From: JAPLKB01 sp964532465
GTDB lineage: Bacteria; Desulfobacterota; Syntrophorhabdia; Syntrophorhabdales; Syntrophorhabdaceae
Assembly: GCA_964532465.1 (NCBI GenBank)
Contig: CAZHHX010000005.1
Coordinates: 51,700-115,699 of the forward strand
Length of the DNA: 64,000 nucleotides
Direction: 5' to 3'
Shown here piece by piece: positions 8,692 through 17,450 of the stretch. A program made the position numbers and the translations under genes. The notes below the pieces were generated by a model. That model was not told the origin of the DNA, ran no database searches, and saw only the letters and a program-made list of their open reading frames with translations. How positions within the stretch are numbered: the stretch's first letter is position 1; the number at the start of each line of letters is the position of its first letter.

Positions 8692-9558
8692 ATGAAACCG
8701 GAAATTTCAATAGGATTGACGTTTTATAACAATGCCGATACGATCAGAGATGCACTTCAGTCTATCTTTGCGCAAACCTTCAAGGACTGGGAACTTATTA
8801 TTATTGATGATAATTCAATGGATAGATCGTTTGAAATTGTTCAATCCGTAAAAGACCCGCGAGTGCGTGTTTACAGGGAAGACAGGAGAAAGGGTTTTGT
8901 AAATGCCCTTAATCAAATGACATCTATGGCAAGAGGTGTATATTATGCAAGAATGGATGCGGATGATATGATGCATCCAGAGCGGTTATCAAAACAAATT
9001 GAGTATTTGAAAATAAACCCGGACGTGGATGTTGTTGATACTGCCATGTATTCCATGGATCAAAGTTGTATAGTTAAGGGAATAAGGGGTGTTGATCCCT
9101 TGAGCATTAAACCGGAGAACGCTCTGAAAGCAGGTTTATTGCATCATGCAACTACGATGGGACGCACGGAATGGTTCAGGAAAAATCCGTACAATCCGGC
9201 ATATATCCGTGCGGAAGACTGCGAGCTCTGGTGCAGGACGTATAAGACCTCAAGGTTCGATAGGCTCAAGGAGCCTTTATACTTTGTCAGGGAAGGTCGT
9301 GTGAATATAAATAACTATCTATTGAGTTGCAAAACGGTAAGGCAGATTATAAAAACTTATGGCCCTCTTCGTGTCGGGAGATTCCGCACTGCGCAATTAA
9401 TAGCAGGGTCCTTTTTGAAATGCTTCGCCTATAGAGTTTCATCTTTAGTGAACTCACATGAGTTCCTCGTAGATTTACGTAACCGAAAATTAACAAATAA
9501 AGAAAAGATGCATGCTGAAAGCATTATAAAACAAATTTTATCAGCACCTATCCCGTGA
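8692..9558 (+). CDS. Glycosyltransferase family 2
   Basis: A 288-residue GT-A glycosyltransferase. The N-terminus shows ISIGLTFYNNADTIRDALQ, then LIIIDDNSMD and the metal-binding YYARMDADD (DXD-type). EDCELW later in the chain is the usual acidic catalytic segment. No membrane helices are evident, so it is a peripheral cytoplasmic enzyme adding one sugar to a lipid-linked glycan. The 159-bp gap before it shows no clear promoter or terminator. No strong ribosome site precedes ATG 8692. Confidence 0.88.
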   Translation: MKPEISIGLTFYNNADTIRDALQSIFAQTFKDWELIIIDDNSMDRSFEIVQSVKDPRVRVYREDRRKGFVNALNQMTSMARGVYYARMDADDMMHPERLSKQIEYLKINPDVDVVDTAMYSMDQSCIVKGIRGVDPLSIKPENALKAGLLHHATTMGRTEWFRKNPYNPAYIRAEDCELWCRTYKTSRFDRLKEPLYFVREGRVNINNYLLSCKTVRQIIKTYGPLRVGRFRTAQLIAGSFLKCFAYRVSSLVNSHEFLVDLRNRKLTNKEKMHAESIIKQILSAPIP

Positions 9559-9631
9559 TTATTGAAATGTACTTAAAAAATATGAAAAATCATTGTGCCT
9601 TCATAAAAGGCAATAAACAGAGTGTCCGTAG

Positions 9632-10813
9632 ATGATTGCAGGAAAAGAAGAGGATACTCATAAAATAAACAGAAAAATTTGTTTTGTAGCTGCAATAGAG
9701 CTTTCCATATGTGTTTTTATGGTGGAACACATAAAAAAATTAAGCAATGAAAACATAGTGACCGTAGTAGTAAACACTAAAAATATGGATTTTCTTAAAC
9801 CATACGGCCTTGATGTCAAAGTTGTTCACATAAATATCAAAAGAAAGCCGTCACTATTTTCTGATATATGGGCAATGTTCAGAATGTTCATACTGTTCAA
9901 AAATGAATTATTTGATATAGTCCACTCCATAACTCCAAAGGCAGGTTTTATCTCAATGCTTGGTGCTTATTTGGCTGGTGTGCCAATAAGAATCCATACA
10001 TTCACCGGACAGGTCTGGGTTAACGAAAAAGGGGTCAGACGTTTAATATTAAAGAATATGGACAAACTGATAGCTCTGTGTGCCACGCATATACTTACCG
10101 ACAGTAAGTCACAGCAGGCTTTTATTATTAAAGAAGATATTGTTCTGCCCGGAAAATCTTTTGTAATCGGGAACGGGTCAATCTGTGGAGTGGATGGTAT
10201 GCGTTTTAAGAATGATTTAAAAGCGCGCGCAGAGTTGAGGAGACAGTTCAATATATCTGAAGACAAAGTCCTTTTTCTCTTCCTCGGAAGACTAAATGCT
10301 GACAAAGGACTTCTTGATCTTGCTTTGGCTTTTTCAAAGTTGAGTGAGTCTGCAAAAAATGCATGTCTTCTTATCGTAGGGCCGGATGAAGAAGGGATAA
10401 AAAACAGGATGCTTACAATTTGCAATAATTGTATTGATAAAATATTTTTTTATGATTTTACCGATAAGCCTGAGAGATTTATGGCAGCGGCTGATGTATT
10501 GTGTCTGCCGAGTTATCGTGAAGGATTTGGTCTTGTAGTTATTGAAGCCGGCTCTGTAGGAATCCCTTCTATTGCAACGAGTATATACGGGATTACCGAT
10601 GCAATAGAAGATGGTTCGACTGGTTTTCTTTTTAAACCGGGCGATATAGGTAGTCTTACACAAAAAATGTTAAAAATGATTGAGGATCCGGCATTAAGAG
10701 AGTCAATGGGAATTAATGCGCGGCAGAGAACAAATGACAATTTTTCAAAAGAGCTTGTAACTTCAGCTTTTATTGATTATTATACAGCCTTACCACATAT
10801 AAAGTCTAATTAA
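9632..10813 (+). CDS. Glycosyltransferase family 1/4
   Basis: A 393-residue GT-B enzyme. The N-terminal acceptor domain ends near a FTGQVW segment. The C-terminal donor-binding domain contains LFLGRLNADKGLLDLALAF and the E-X7-E motif of GT4 enzymes in REGFGLVVIEAGSVGIP. It most resembles capsular or O-antigen retaining glycosyltransferases that use UDP-sugars. It lies between the GT2 gene and the carbamoyltransferase and is probably cytoplasmic-face. Confidence 0.88.
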   Translation: MIAGKEEDTHKINRKICFVAAIELSICVFMVEHIKKLSNENIVTVVVNTKNMDFLKPYGLDVKVVHINIKRKPSLFSDIWAMFRMFILFKNELFDIVHSITPKAGFISMLGAYLAGVPIRIHTFTGQVWVNEKGVRRLILKNMDKLIALCATHILTDSKSQQAFIIKEDIVLPGKSFVIGNGSICGVDGMRFKNDLKARAELRRQFNISEDKVLFLFLGRLNADKGLLDLALAFSKLSESAKNACLLIVGPDEEGIKNRMLTICNNCIDKIFFYDFTDKPERFMAAADVLCLPSYREGFGLVVIEAGSVGIPSIATSIYGITDAIEDGSTGFLFKPGDIGSLTQKMLKMIEDPALRESMGINARQRTNDNFSKELVTSAFIDYYTALPHIKSN

Positions 10814-10872
10814 GAGAATTTTATCGTATTTTTTTGCATTACAAAAAAAAAGTGGAAATGCAGGGGTAGCAT

Positions 10873-12735
10873 ATGTATATATTAGGAATATCGGCTTTTT
10901 ATCATGATTCGGCAGCAGCCCTGTTGTCGGACGATCATATTGTGGCTGCTGCTCAAGAAGAACGTTTTACAAGAAAGAAGCATGATCCGTCCTTCCCTTT
11001 AAATGCTGTGAAATATTGTCTTGACGAGGCAGGATTATCCATCAACGAAATCGACGCAATTGTTTTTTATGATAAGCCCTTTATAAAATTTGAACGTTTA
11101 CTGGAGACATACTACGCCTTTGCGCCGAAGGGCCTGAAGTCTTTTATCTCAGCGATCCCTGTATGGATTAAGGAAAAGCTGATGCTCAAAAAGGTGATAA
11201 TAGATGAGCTGGCACAGATAAATAAAATTAATACTGACAAAATCAAGCTTTTGTTCCCTGAGCACCATCTTTCACATGCTGGAAGCGCTTTTTTCCCCTC
11301 ACCTTATGAAGAATCTGCAATTCTGACTATTGACGGGGTAGGGGAATGGGCAACGGCATCCATATCACACGGTAAAGGAAATGCAATAAAAATCCTGCGC
11401 GAACTGAAATTCCCGCATTCGGTAGGTCTTTTATATTCTGCATTCACTTACTATCTTGGTTTCAAGGTTAACTCAGGTGAATACAAACTGATGGGTCTTG
11501 CGCCTTATGGAGACCCTGATTCTAAGGGGTTTGAACATTTTGTCGAGATTATCAAAAAGAACATCGTAACAATCAAAGATGACGGTTCGATATGGCTTAA
11601 CCAGGAATATTTTGAGTATGCCACAGGGCTTAAGATGGTTAATGACACAAAATGGGCAGCATTGTTCGGGATGACAAGACGAAGGGATGATGATGAAATA
11701 TCCCAGGAACACTGTAATCTGGCACTGGCAATCCAGAGGGTAACGGAAGACATTGTGTACAGCATGGCAAGGGAAGCAAAAAAACTAACGAATTCAAAAT
11801 ATCTTTGTCTTGCAGGAGGCGTGGCCCTTAACTGCGTAGCGAACGGGAAGCTTATAAAAAGTAACCTTTTTGACGATATCTGGATTCAACCCGCTGCTGG
11901 AGATGCAGGCGGAGCATTGGGCGGAGCGTATTGCGGGTATTATATATATTTTAATATGCCAAGAAAGGTAAATGGAAAGAAAGACAAGATGCAGGGATCA
12001 TATTTAGGGCCGGTATTTTCTGATACAGACATAGAAAAATCAGTAAGGCAATTCAAGGGTAAATACAAACACTTTGATGATTTTAACCTTTTGTGTGACA
12101 GTGCGGCACAGCTTCTCAGTGAAGGCAATGTTGTGGGATGGCTTCAGGGGCGTATGGAATGGGGACCACGTGCATTAGGAAATAGGAGTATACTTGCTGA
12201 TGCACGAAATACTGAAATGCAGAAAAAACTTAATCTTAAAATTAAATTCAGAGAGGGTTTCCGCCCTTTTGCCCCATCAGTTCTTGCCGAGGATTCAGAG
12301 CAGTTTTTTGATATTGAGAAGGATTCTCCATACATGCTTTTAATTGCAGACATCAAGAAAGAACACAGGAACGTTCTTCCGGACAATTATCACTCACTTG
12401 GCTGGAGAGATAAATTATATTTTCTCCGATCCGATATTCCAGCCATTACTCATATTGATTATTCTGCCAGATTGCAGACAGTTCACGGTGAGACAAACCC
12501 TGAATATCAGAAACTTATAAAGTCATTTAAAGAAAAAACCGGGTACGGGTTAATAGTGAACACCAGCTTTAATGTGCGAGGAGAACCCGTTGTGTGCACT
12601 CCTGCTGATGCTTACAAATGTTTTATGAGAACTGAAATGGATTATCTTGTTATGGGCAAGTATATCTTTAATAAAAAGGAACAGCCGAAATGGCAGGAAA
12701 AAAGGGATTGGAAAGAGGAATATGGGCTTGATTAA
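10873..12735 (+). CDS. Carbamoyltransferase (NodU/CmcH/TobZ family)
   Basis: A 620-residue two-domain O-carbamoyltransferase. The N-terminal part begins ILGISAFYHDSAAALL with AAQEERFTRKKHD. The YrdC-like C-terminal part is marked by MEWGPRALGNRSILADAR and FNVRGEPVVCTPADAY. GGVALNCVANGKL is the Kae1-like nucleotide site. These enzymes use carbamoyl phosphate and ATP to carbamoylate a hydroxyl. The substrate here is probably a sugar of the glycan. A CAGGGG ribosome site precedes ATG 10873. The 3' end overlaps the SGNH gene by 14 bp, part of a recurring carbamoyltransferase-SGNH-DUF5989-SxtJ block. Confidence 0.93.
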   Translation: MYILGISAFYHDSAAALLSDDHIVAAAQEERFTRKKHDPSFPLNAVKYCLDEAGLSINEIDAIVFYDKPFIKFERLLETYYAFAPKGLKSFISAIPVWIKEKLMLKKVIIDELAQINKINTDKIKLLFPEHHLSHAGSAFFPSPYEESAILTIDGVGEWATASISHGKGNAIKILRELKFPHSVGLLYSAFTYYLGFKVNSGEYKLMGLAPYGDPDSKGFEHFVEIIKKNIVTIKDDGSIWLNQEYFEYATGLKMVNDTKWAALFGMTRRRDDDEISQEHCNLALAIQRVTEDIVYSMAREAKKLTNSKYLCLAGGVALNCVANGKLIKSNLFDDIWIQPAAGDAGGALGGAYCGYYIYFNMPRKVNGKKDKMQGSYLGPVFSDTDIEKSVRQFKGKYKHFDDFNLLCDSAAQLLSEGNVVGWLQGRMEWGPRALGNRSILADARNTEMQKKLNLKIKFREGFRPFAPSVLAEDSEQFFDIEKDSPYMLLIADIKKEHRNVLPDNYHSLGWRDKLYFLRSDIPAITHIDYSARLQTVHGETNPEYQKLIKSFKEKTGYGLIVNTSFNVRGEPVVCTPADAYKCFMRTEMDYLVMGKYIFNKKEQPKWQEKRDWKEEYGLD

Positions 12736-14023
12736 AAAATATGTAATTAACATAGTGCTTGCCGTATTCGCGATTCTACTGGCTTTGTCGGTTGTTGAAG
12801 GTTTGTTAAGAATTACAGATTACAAAAAGCAACTGGGTGCTCGTCAGATGAGACACTATTTCAAGCCTGACAGTGTTGCAGGCTTTGACATTACCGAGAA
12901 TTCCCAGGAAAGAAAAGTACATCATGAGGGTAATTATTATTACAAGATATGGTCCAACGAGTTAGGTTGTCTCGATAAACCGTATTCTGGCGAAAATGAT
13001 TATATTCTTTTGGTCGGGGACAGTTTTACCCATCACTTCGGAACTTTTGAAAATAAATGGGGTACGCTTACTGAAGATTTTATCGGTATGAGAATACTAA
13101 AGTGTGGTGTTGCCGGATACGGGACAAAACAGGAATTGATCAAGGCTGAAAAAATTATCTCAAAAGTTAAAAAATCTCCCAGACTGATCGTTCTCGGTTA
13201 TTTTGTAAATGATCTTGATGATGATTACCGATTTCCACCTTTTACTGTTTTAGACGGTTTTCTTGTTGAAAAGAGAAAAATTGTTGATTATAAAGACGGA
13301 ACTCTCGAGGAGAGGGATAGTCCTTATCTTGACAGACGGGCAAAAAAATATGCTGAAAAGGTAATGTGCAGCAAATATGATGAGTGTTCTGCCTGTAACT
13401 CTGTTTTTCAAAAGGTAAAATGCTGGATTACAGAAGAAACATTGGTATCTCATAAAATAGAGTTTATGGCAAGTCGGATAAAATCGTCGATACATGCCTT
13501 GAAGGGCAAGTTGATGAAGGTTGACAAAAAGGGTGCTCTGCCATTAGAGCTTGATATGCTTGCTTTTTACCCTCTAAACGATTTCCCCTGGCTTAAAAAA
13601 GCATGGGAGCGACACTTTGAGAATCTTCGCAGCTTTAAAGAACTTGCGGAAAGAAATAATGCAAAGCTACTTGTCGTGATAATACCAGCTAAAGAACAGG
13701 TTTATCCATATACAGTAAAAAACAAAAGAATTGATCTTGAGCAGCCGAATAAATTTCTCCGGAATTTTTTTCATAAAGAGAAGATTGACCATATTGATCT
13801 TCTCAACCATTTTAGAAAATATGCGGATAAAAAAACAAAGCAATGGATGGACCCTGAAAAAGATCTTTATATGAGACTTGATAAACATTGGAGCAAAAAA
13901 GGCGATATGCTTTCAGGACTGTTGGTCTCTGAATTTGTACTTGAAAACAATCTTCTCGGCTCCGACCCAAAAAACAATGAAAAATTGAATGTTATTAAGG
14001 CAAAACTAAATAGCTTCAACTGA
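12722..14023 (+). CDS. SGNH/GDSL-like hydrolase with N-terminal membrane anchor
   Basis: A 433-residue protein from ATG 12722; an in-frame frame extends upstream into the carbamoyltransferase but is unlikely to be used. Residues ~8-26 form one membrane helix, and the rest is probably periplasmic. The catalytic Ser motif is VGDSFTHHFG and the C-terminal D-x-x-H pair is RLDKHWSKKG, so the SGNH triad appears present. Families like this (AlgX/AlgJ-like, DltD-like) esterify or de-esterify exported glycans. A four-Cys stretch in the middle (CSKYDECSACNSVFQKVKC) is unusual for the fold and may form disulfides. Substrate unknown. Confidence 0.75.
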   Translation: MGLIKKYVINIVLAVFAILLALSVVEGLLRITDYKKQLGARQMRHYFKPDSVAGFDITENSQERKVHHEGNYYYKIWSNELGCLDKPYSGENDYILLVGDSFTHHFGTFENKWGTLTEDFIGMRILKCGVAGYGTKQELIKAEKIISKVKKSPRLIVLGYFVNDLDDDYRFPPFTVLDGFLVEKRKIVDYKDGTLEERDSPYLDRRAKKYAEKVMCSKYDECSACNSVFQKVKCWITEETLVSHKIEFMASRIKSSIHALKGKLMKVDKKGALPLELDMLAFYPLNDFPWLKKAWERHFENLRSFKELAERNNAKLLVVIIPAKEQVYPYTVKNKRIDLEQPNKFLRNFFHKEKIDHIDLLNHFRKYADKKTKQWMDPEKDLYMRLDKHWSKKGDMLSGLLVSEFVLENNLLGSDPKNNEKLNVIKAKLNSFN

Positions 14024-14048
14024 TGATGTATATAAAGGAGGCTGATAC

Positions 14049-14195
14049 ATGTCATTACTCTCAGATATTTGGGGATTTATGAAGGAAAGAAAGAAATGGT
14101 GGCTCTTACCGATAATTATTGTGTTACTTTTATTCGGCATGATTATCATATTCTCCGGTTCTGCTATCGCACCTTTTATTTATACTCTTTTTTAG
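14049..14195 (+). CDS. Small DUF5989-type membrane protein (48 aa)
   Basis: A short gene of 48 codons with a good ribosome site (AAAGGAG about 8 bases upstream of ATG 14049). The product starts with a hydrophilic WGFMKERKKWW segment followed by a single hydrophobic helix and ends APFIYTLF. That pattern matches the DUF5989 family, which I know as a tiny partner encoded beside carbamoyltransferase and SxtJ genes. It lies between the SGNH and SxtJ-like genes here, which supports the call. Function unknown; probably a membrane adaptor. Confidence 0.8.
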   Translation: MSLLSDIWGFMKERKKWWLLPIIIVLLLFGMIIIFSGSAIAPFIYTLF

Positions 14196-14234
14196 GAGCT
14201 TTAGTGTGAAATATTCATTACAAGAGGTGCTTCG

Positions 14235-14612
14235 ATGAATAAAAATATTGATTTGCGTAAAGCATTGGAGACAATGAACGTACTTGCATTGGCATGTGTT
14301 GTTTTTGGTCTGATTTTTAAACTTCAGGTGTTTTTTTATGCAGCCCTGTGTCTTCTGTTTATAGGTGTTTTTTTTGGAAGATTGGCTATAATAATTACAG
14401 CCGGATGGCTGAAATTTGCATATTTTTTGGGTTTTATCAACACAAGAATTATTCTGACCCTGATTTATTATCTTTTACTTACCCCGATAGCATATATATA
14501 CAGATTATTGCATGGTGATTTCTTAAACATAAAAAAGAATACTTCCCTGAAAAGTTATTTTGTGGAACGCAATCACGCATACGAACCGAAGGATTTTGAA
14601 AATGTGTGGTAG
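14235..14612 (+). CDS. SxtJ-family membrane protein
   Basis: A 125-residue protein with two or three hydrophobic helices (roughly residues 13-55 and 70-90) and a polar C-terminus containing NTSLKSYFVER. This resembles SxtJ, the small membrane protein linked to carbamoyltransferases in saxitoxin and glycan clusters. An AGAGGTG ribosome site precedes ATG 14235. Its role is unproved; with the DUF5989 protein it may anchor the carbamoyltransferase at the membrane (inference). Confidence 0.75.
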   Translation: MNKNIDLRKALETMNVLALACVVFGLIFKLQVFFYAALCLLFIGVFFGRLAIIITAGWLKFAYFLGFINTRIILTLIYYLLLTPIAYIYRLLHGDFLNIKKNTSLKSYFVERNHAYEPKDFENVW

Positions 14613-14633
14613 TCATATTACCGGAGATAAGAA

Positions 14634-15242
14634 ATTAAAAGGGTATTTGATTTTTTATTTGCCTTGACAGGCCTTTTATTATTGTTGCCTATAGTAGTTT
14701 GTACTGTTCTGGCAATACTTCTAACTATTGGACCGCCTGTCTTTTTTTCTCAGATAAGGCCGGGGTACAAAGGTATTCCATTTAAGATAATAAAATTTAG
14801 AACTATGCGACCGTTAGAGTTGAATAAAGATCAAAGAAATTCTGACGAAAAACGATTGACAAGAATTGGCAAACTTTTGAGAAAAACAAGTTTGGATGAA
14901 TTGCCCGAATTGTGGAATGTGTTAAAGGGTGAGATGAGTCTTGTTGGACCGCGCCCCCTTTTAATGGAATATCTGCCGCTTTATACACCGGAACAGGCGA
15001 GGCGTCACAACGTAATGCCGGGAATTACCGGGTGGGCACAAGTAAATGGAAGAAATGCAATTAGTTGGGAAGAACGTTTCAAGCTTGATATATGGTATGT
15101 GGATCACAGGAATATGCGGTTGGATATGAAGATACTCTTCCTTACTATTATCAAGGTTCTGAAAAGAGAAGGTATTAATGCCGAAAATTATGCAACTATG
15201 CCTATATTTACCGGTTCCGGCAAAGAAGGAAGTGGCGCATGA
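14634..15242 (+). CDS. Phosphoglycosyl transferase (PglC/WcaJ catalytic domain), probable ATT start
   Basis: A monotopic phosphoglycosyl transferase that moves sugar-phosphate from a UDP-sugar to undecaprenyl phosphate. Visible are the re-entrant membrane segment (FALTGLLLLLPIVV), IIKFRTM, the catalytic Asp-Glu dyad in SLDELPEL, MSLVGPRPLL and PGITGWAQVNGR. The family N-terminus K-R-x-F-D is encoded from 14637 on, but the codon before it is ATT at 14634, preceded by GGAG with 7-bp spacing and by an in-frame TAA at 14628. The first conventional alternative, TTG 14664, would remove the start of the membrane segment. I therefore favour the ATT start. It overlaps the PglD-like gene by 4 bp (ATGATG/TGA). 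Confidence 0.85.
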   Translation: MKRVFDFLFALTGLLLLLPIVVCTVLAILLTIGPPVFFSQIRPGYKGIPFKIIKFRTMRPLELNKDQRNSDEKRLTRIGKLLRKTSLDELPELWNVLKGEMSLVGPRPLLMEYLPLYTPEQARRHNVMPGITGWAQVNGRNAISWEERFKLDIWYVDHRNMRLDMKILFLTIIKVLKREGINAENYATMPIFTGSGKEGSGA

Positions 15243-15874
15243 TGGAAAAAATCGCTATAATTGGCGGTGGAGGTCACGCAAAGGTAGTGCTGGCGACTGC
15301 CATTGCCATGGGGATTGTTATTGATGGGATTTATGATGACGATCCGGATAAATGGGGATCTAAGATACTCGGCATACCTATAGTGGGTTCACTTATTGAT
15401 ATGGAAAAACGAAGCTACATAAAAGCGTTAATAGCCGTAGGCGATAATATAACACGAAAAAAACTTGCCTGTCGTTTTGTAAATTATGAATGGATTACGC
15501 TTATTCACCCCAGCGCCTTTGTCCACCCATCAGTTATTGTAGGAAAAGGAAGCGTTATTTTTGCAAATGTAGCGATTCAGCCTGATACCCATATAGGTGA
15601 GCATTGCATTATCAATACGGGTGCAACAGTGGATCATGATTGTGTTGTCGGTGATTTTACCCATATTGCCCCAGGGGTAAATCTGGCAGGAGGTGTTCTG
15701 GTAGGAGAGGGTGTTTTTCTCGGAATTGGATCGTCTGTGATTCTTGGAAAGAATATAGGCGAATGGACTACAGTGGGGGCTGGGGGTGTTGTGATAAGTG
15801 ACATTCCATCTTATTCGGTAGCTGTCGGAATACCGGCAAGGATATTGAAAAGAAGAAATGGAAAGGAACAATAG
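15239..15874 (+). CDS. PglD/NeuD-type sugar O/N-acetyltransferase
   Basis: A 211-residue enzyme with an N-terminal Rossmann-like sugar-binding half (KIAIIGGGGHAKVVLA) and a C-terminal left-handed beta-helix of hexapeptide repeats (for example VHPSVIVGKGSVIFANV). NTGATVDHDCVVGD contains the His used as catalytic base by PglD. PglD acetylates the 4-amine of UDP-4-amino-sugar made by PglE. It sits directly after a PglC-like gene, as in bacillosamine clusters. NeuD-like O-acetylation of sialic-acid-type sugars is the alternative. Confidence 0.88.
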   Translation: MMEKIAIIGGGGHAKVVLATAIAMGIVIDGIYDDDPDKWGSKILGIPIVGSLIDMEKRSYIKALIAVGDNITRKKLACRFVNYEWITLIHPSAFVHPSVIVGKGSVIFANVAIQPDTHIGEHCIINTGATVDHDCVVGDFTHIAPGVNLAGGVLVGEGVFLGIGSSVILGKNIGEWTTVGAGGVVISDIPSYSVAVGIPARILKRRNGKEQ

Positions 15875-15879
15875 ATTTA

Positions 15880-17436
15880 ATGTTTAAAGCCATTGAGTCC
15901 AGAATCTGGTTGTTGCCAACTGTCGCATTTATTTGTGCTTTTGTTATAAGATCCTATCTTGTTTTTGTTTCAAGCGTAATAACACCTGACGGGATTCTAT
16001 ATATAAAATCCGCACAGTTGTTTGAGATAGGGGAATGGAATAAAGTTTCGGATTTGTTCTTTATTAATTTATATCCATTTTTCATTTTGTTTTTTCACAA
16101 GATAATTCCAGACTGGGAAATAGCAGGGAGAATGGTTTCAGTGATTATGGGATCGCTAACAGCGATCCCATTTTTTCTTATGATAAAAGGGATGTTCGGT
16201 GTCCGTACAGCAACGGTGTCATCATTTTTTTATATTATAAATCCGAGACTTGCTGATTATTCGGCAGACGTCCTTAGAGAGCCTACTTTTTGGTTTTTCT
16301 CTGTGACAGCGTTATGGCTTGCCTGGGAGGGAATTTCACGTGTAAGCCTGGTATGGATTATTCTTTCAAGCTTTTCAACGGGATTAGCAATATTTACACG
16401 AATCGAAGGTGTTTCTGTTTTTGCGTTAATTATATTATGGATTATCTGGTATTTTTGGAAAATAAAACCGGATAATAAAAAACTCTTTATCTTCCTTATT
16501 GTTTTTATCTGTATTATTCCGGTTTTGCTCTCACCTCTGCTTTTAATTTTAAAGTATAAACTTGGAAGATGGGAATTCAGTCACGCGATGATAAAAATAC
16601 CGGCACTCTTAATGAATGCCAATATTGATTCTCTTGAAATGACGCAGAATCTTATTCAGACTATGCCTTTAAAGCTTTCCATGTTTCTGGAACTCGCAAA
16701 AAGCCATAAGTATGTAATCTTTTTTTCAGACGTCCTGCTCAAACTTGTAAAATCAGCGAATATTGTTTTTATTTTCTTTGCGATTATTGGTGTAATCAGG
16801 AAAAGAAAATTAAACGACTATAAAAACGAAATGTTAGTTGCAATCTGGTTCGGTGTTTTTTTTATTATTGCTTTTGCGTATATTACAAAAGTCTATTATT
16901 TCAGCACAAGGCATGGATTATTAATGGGGATACCGGTTCTCATCTGGGCAGGAATCGGTTTTTTTGAAATAAAAGAATGGATATACTTATGGTTCAAGAG
17001 AATACGCTACCCGGTTTTTCTCACAAAAAATGTTACAGCAATCCTTATTATTGCAATTCTAATCGCCATAATGCCAAAAACATTATCACCTGGTGGTTAC
17101 GATAAGATAGAGATGAAGAAAGCCGGCGCTTATCTTAAGAATATGGGGTATAACGGGATTATGTTTGCAGGAGAACCCGGTTTACGAAGGATTGCTTTTT
17201 ATGCTGATTCCGAATTCAGCCCTTTGCCTGTTGTAGAAACAACCGAAGAATTGATGAAATTTATGAGAGAGAATAAGGTGGAACTGCTGATTTTTGATAA
17301 TAATACAAATAATATAATTTATAAAAATATTCAGAACAAGATTAATAACTCTGTATTTGAACAGATTAGCCTGCCTGAATTGGAAAAATATCGTGAATAT
17401 AAAATCCTGGTGTATAGGTTAAAAAATAAATTGTGA
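15880..17436 (+). CDS. GT-C family membrane glycosyltransferase (GT39/ArnT-like)
   Basis: A 518-residue polytopic protein with about nine to eleven hydrophobic helices through residue ~400 and a soluble C-terminal tail. The first periplasmic loop has VITPDGILYIKSAQLF, where the Asp is the expected catalytic/metal residue of GT-C transferases that use polyprenyl-phosphate sugars. It would act on the periplasmic side, decorating a lipid-linked glycan. It begins 5 bp after the PglD-like stop. An intrinsic-terminator-like hairpin lies inside its coding region at 16147-16176. Confidence 0.8.
   Translation: MFKAIESRIWLLPTVAFICAFVIRSYLVFVSSVITPDGILYIKSAQLFEIGEWNKVSDLFFINLYPFFILFFHKIIPDWEIAGRMVSVIMGSLTAIPFFLMIKGMFGVRTATVSSFFYIINPRLADYSADVLREPTFWFFSVTALWLAWEGISRVSLVWIILSSFSTGLAIFTRIEGVSVFALIILWIIWYFWKIKPDNKKLFIFLIVFICIIPVLLSPLLLILKYKLGRWEFSHAMIKIPALLMNANIDSLEMTQNLIQTMPLKLSMFLELAKSHKYVIFFSDVLLKLVKSANIVFIFFAIIGVIRKRKLNDYKNEMLVAIWFGVFFIIAFAYITKVYYFSTRHGLLMGIPVLIWAGIGFFEIKEWIYLWFKRIRYPVFLTKNVTAILIIAILIAIMPKTLSPGGYDKIEMKKAGAYLKNMGYNGIMFAGEPGLRRIAFYADSEFSPLPVVETTEELMKFMRENKVELLIFDNNTNNIIYKNIQNKINNSVFEQISLPELEKYREYKILVYRLKNKL
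16147..16176 (+). terminator. Terminator-like hairpin inside the GT-C coding region
   Basis: A perfect 11-bp stem (16147-16157 with 16161-16171, loop AAC) followed at once by five T residues, at about codon 90 of the membrane glycosyltransferase. It has all features of an intrinsic terminator on the coding strand. Confidence 0.5.
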
Positions 17437-17450
17437 AAAAAAGCTAATAT

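Noticed and set aside
9967..10425. 152-codon minus-strand frame inside the GT4 gene
   Set aside because: Composition (Ser/Leu/Arg-rich) typical of antisense frames; the plus-strand GT-B motifs are intact.
10813..10872. T-run/A-run pair before the carbamoyltransferase as terminator
   Set aside because: The stem would be only A-T pairs around TGCATT; too weak to call.
12647..12721. Upstream extension of the SGNH protein
   Set aside because: It would overlap the carbamoyltransferase by about 89 bp and lacks a ribosome site; ATG 12722 leads straight into the membrane helix.
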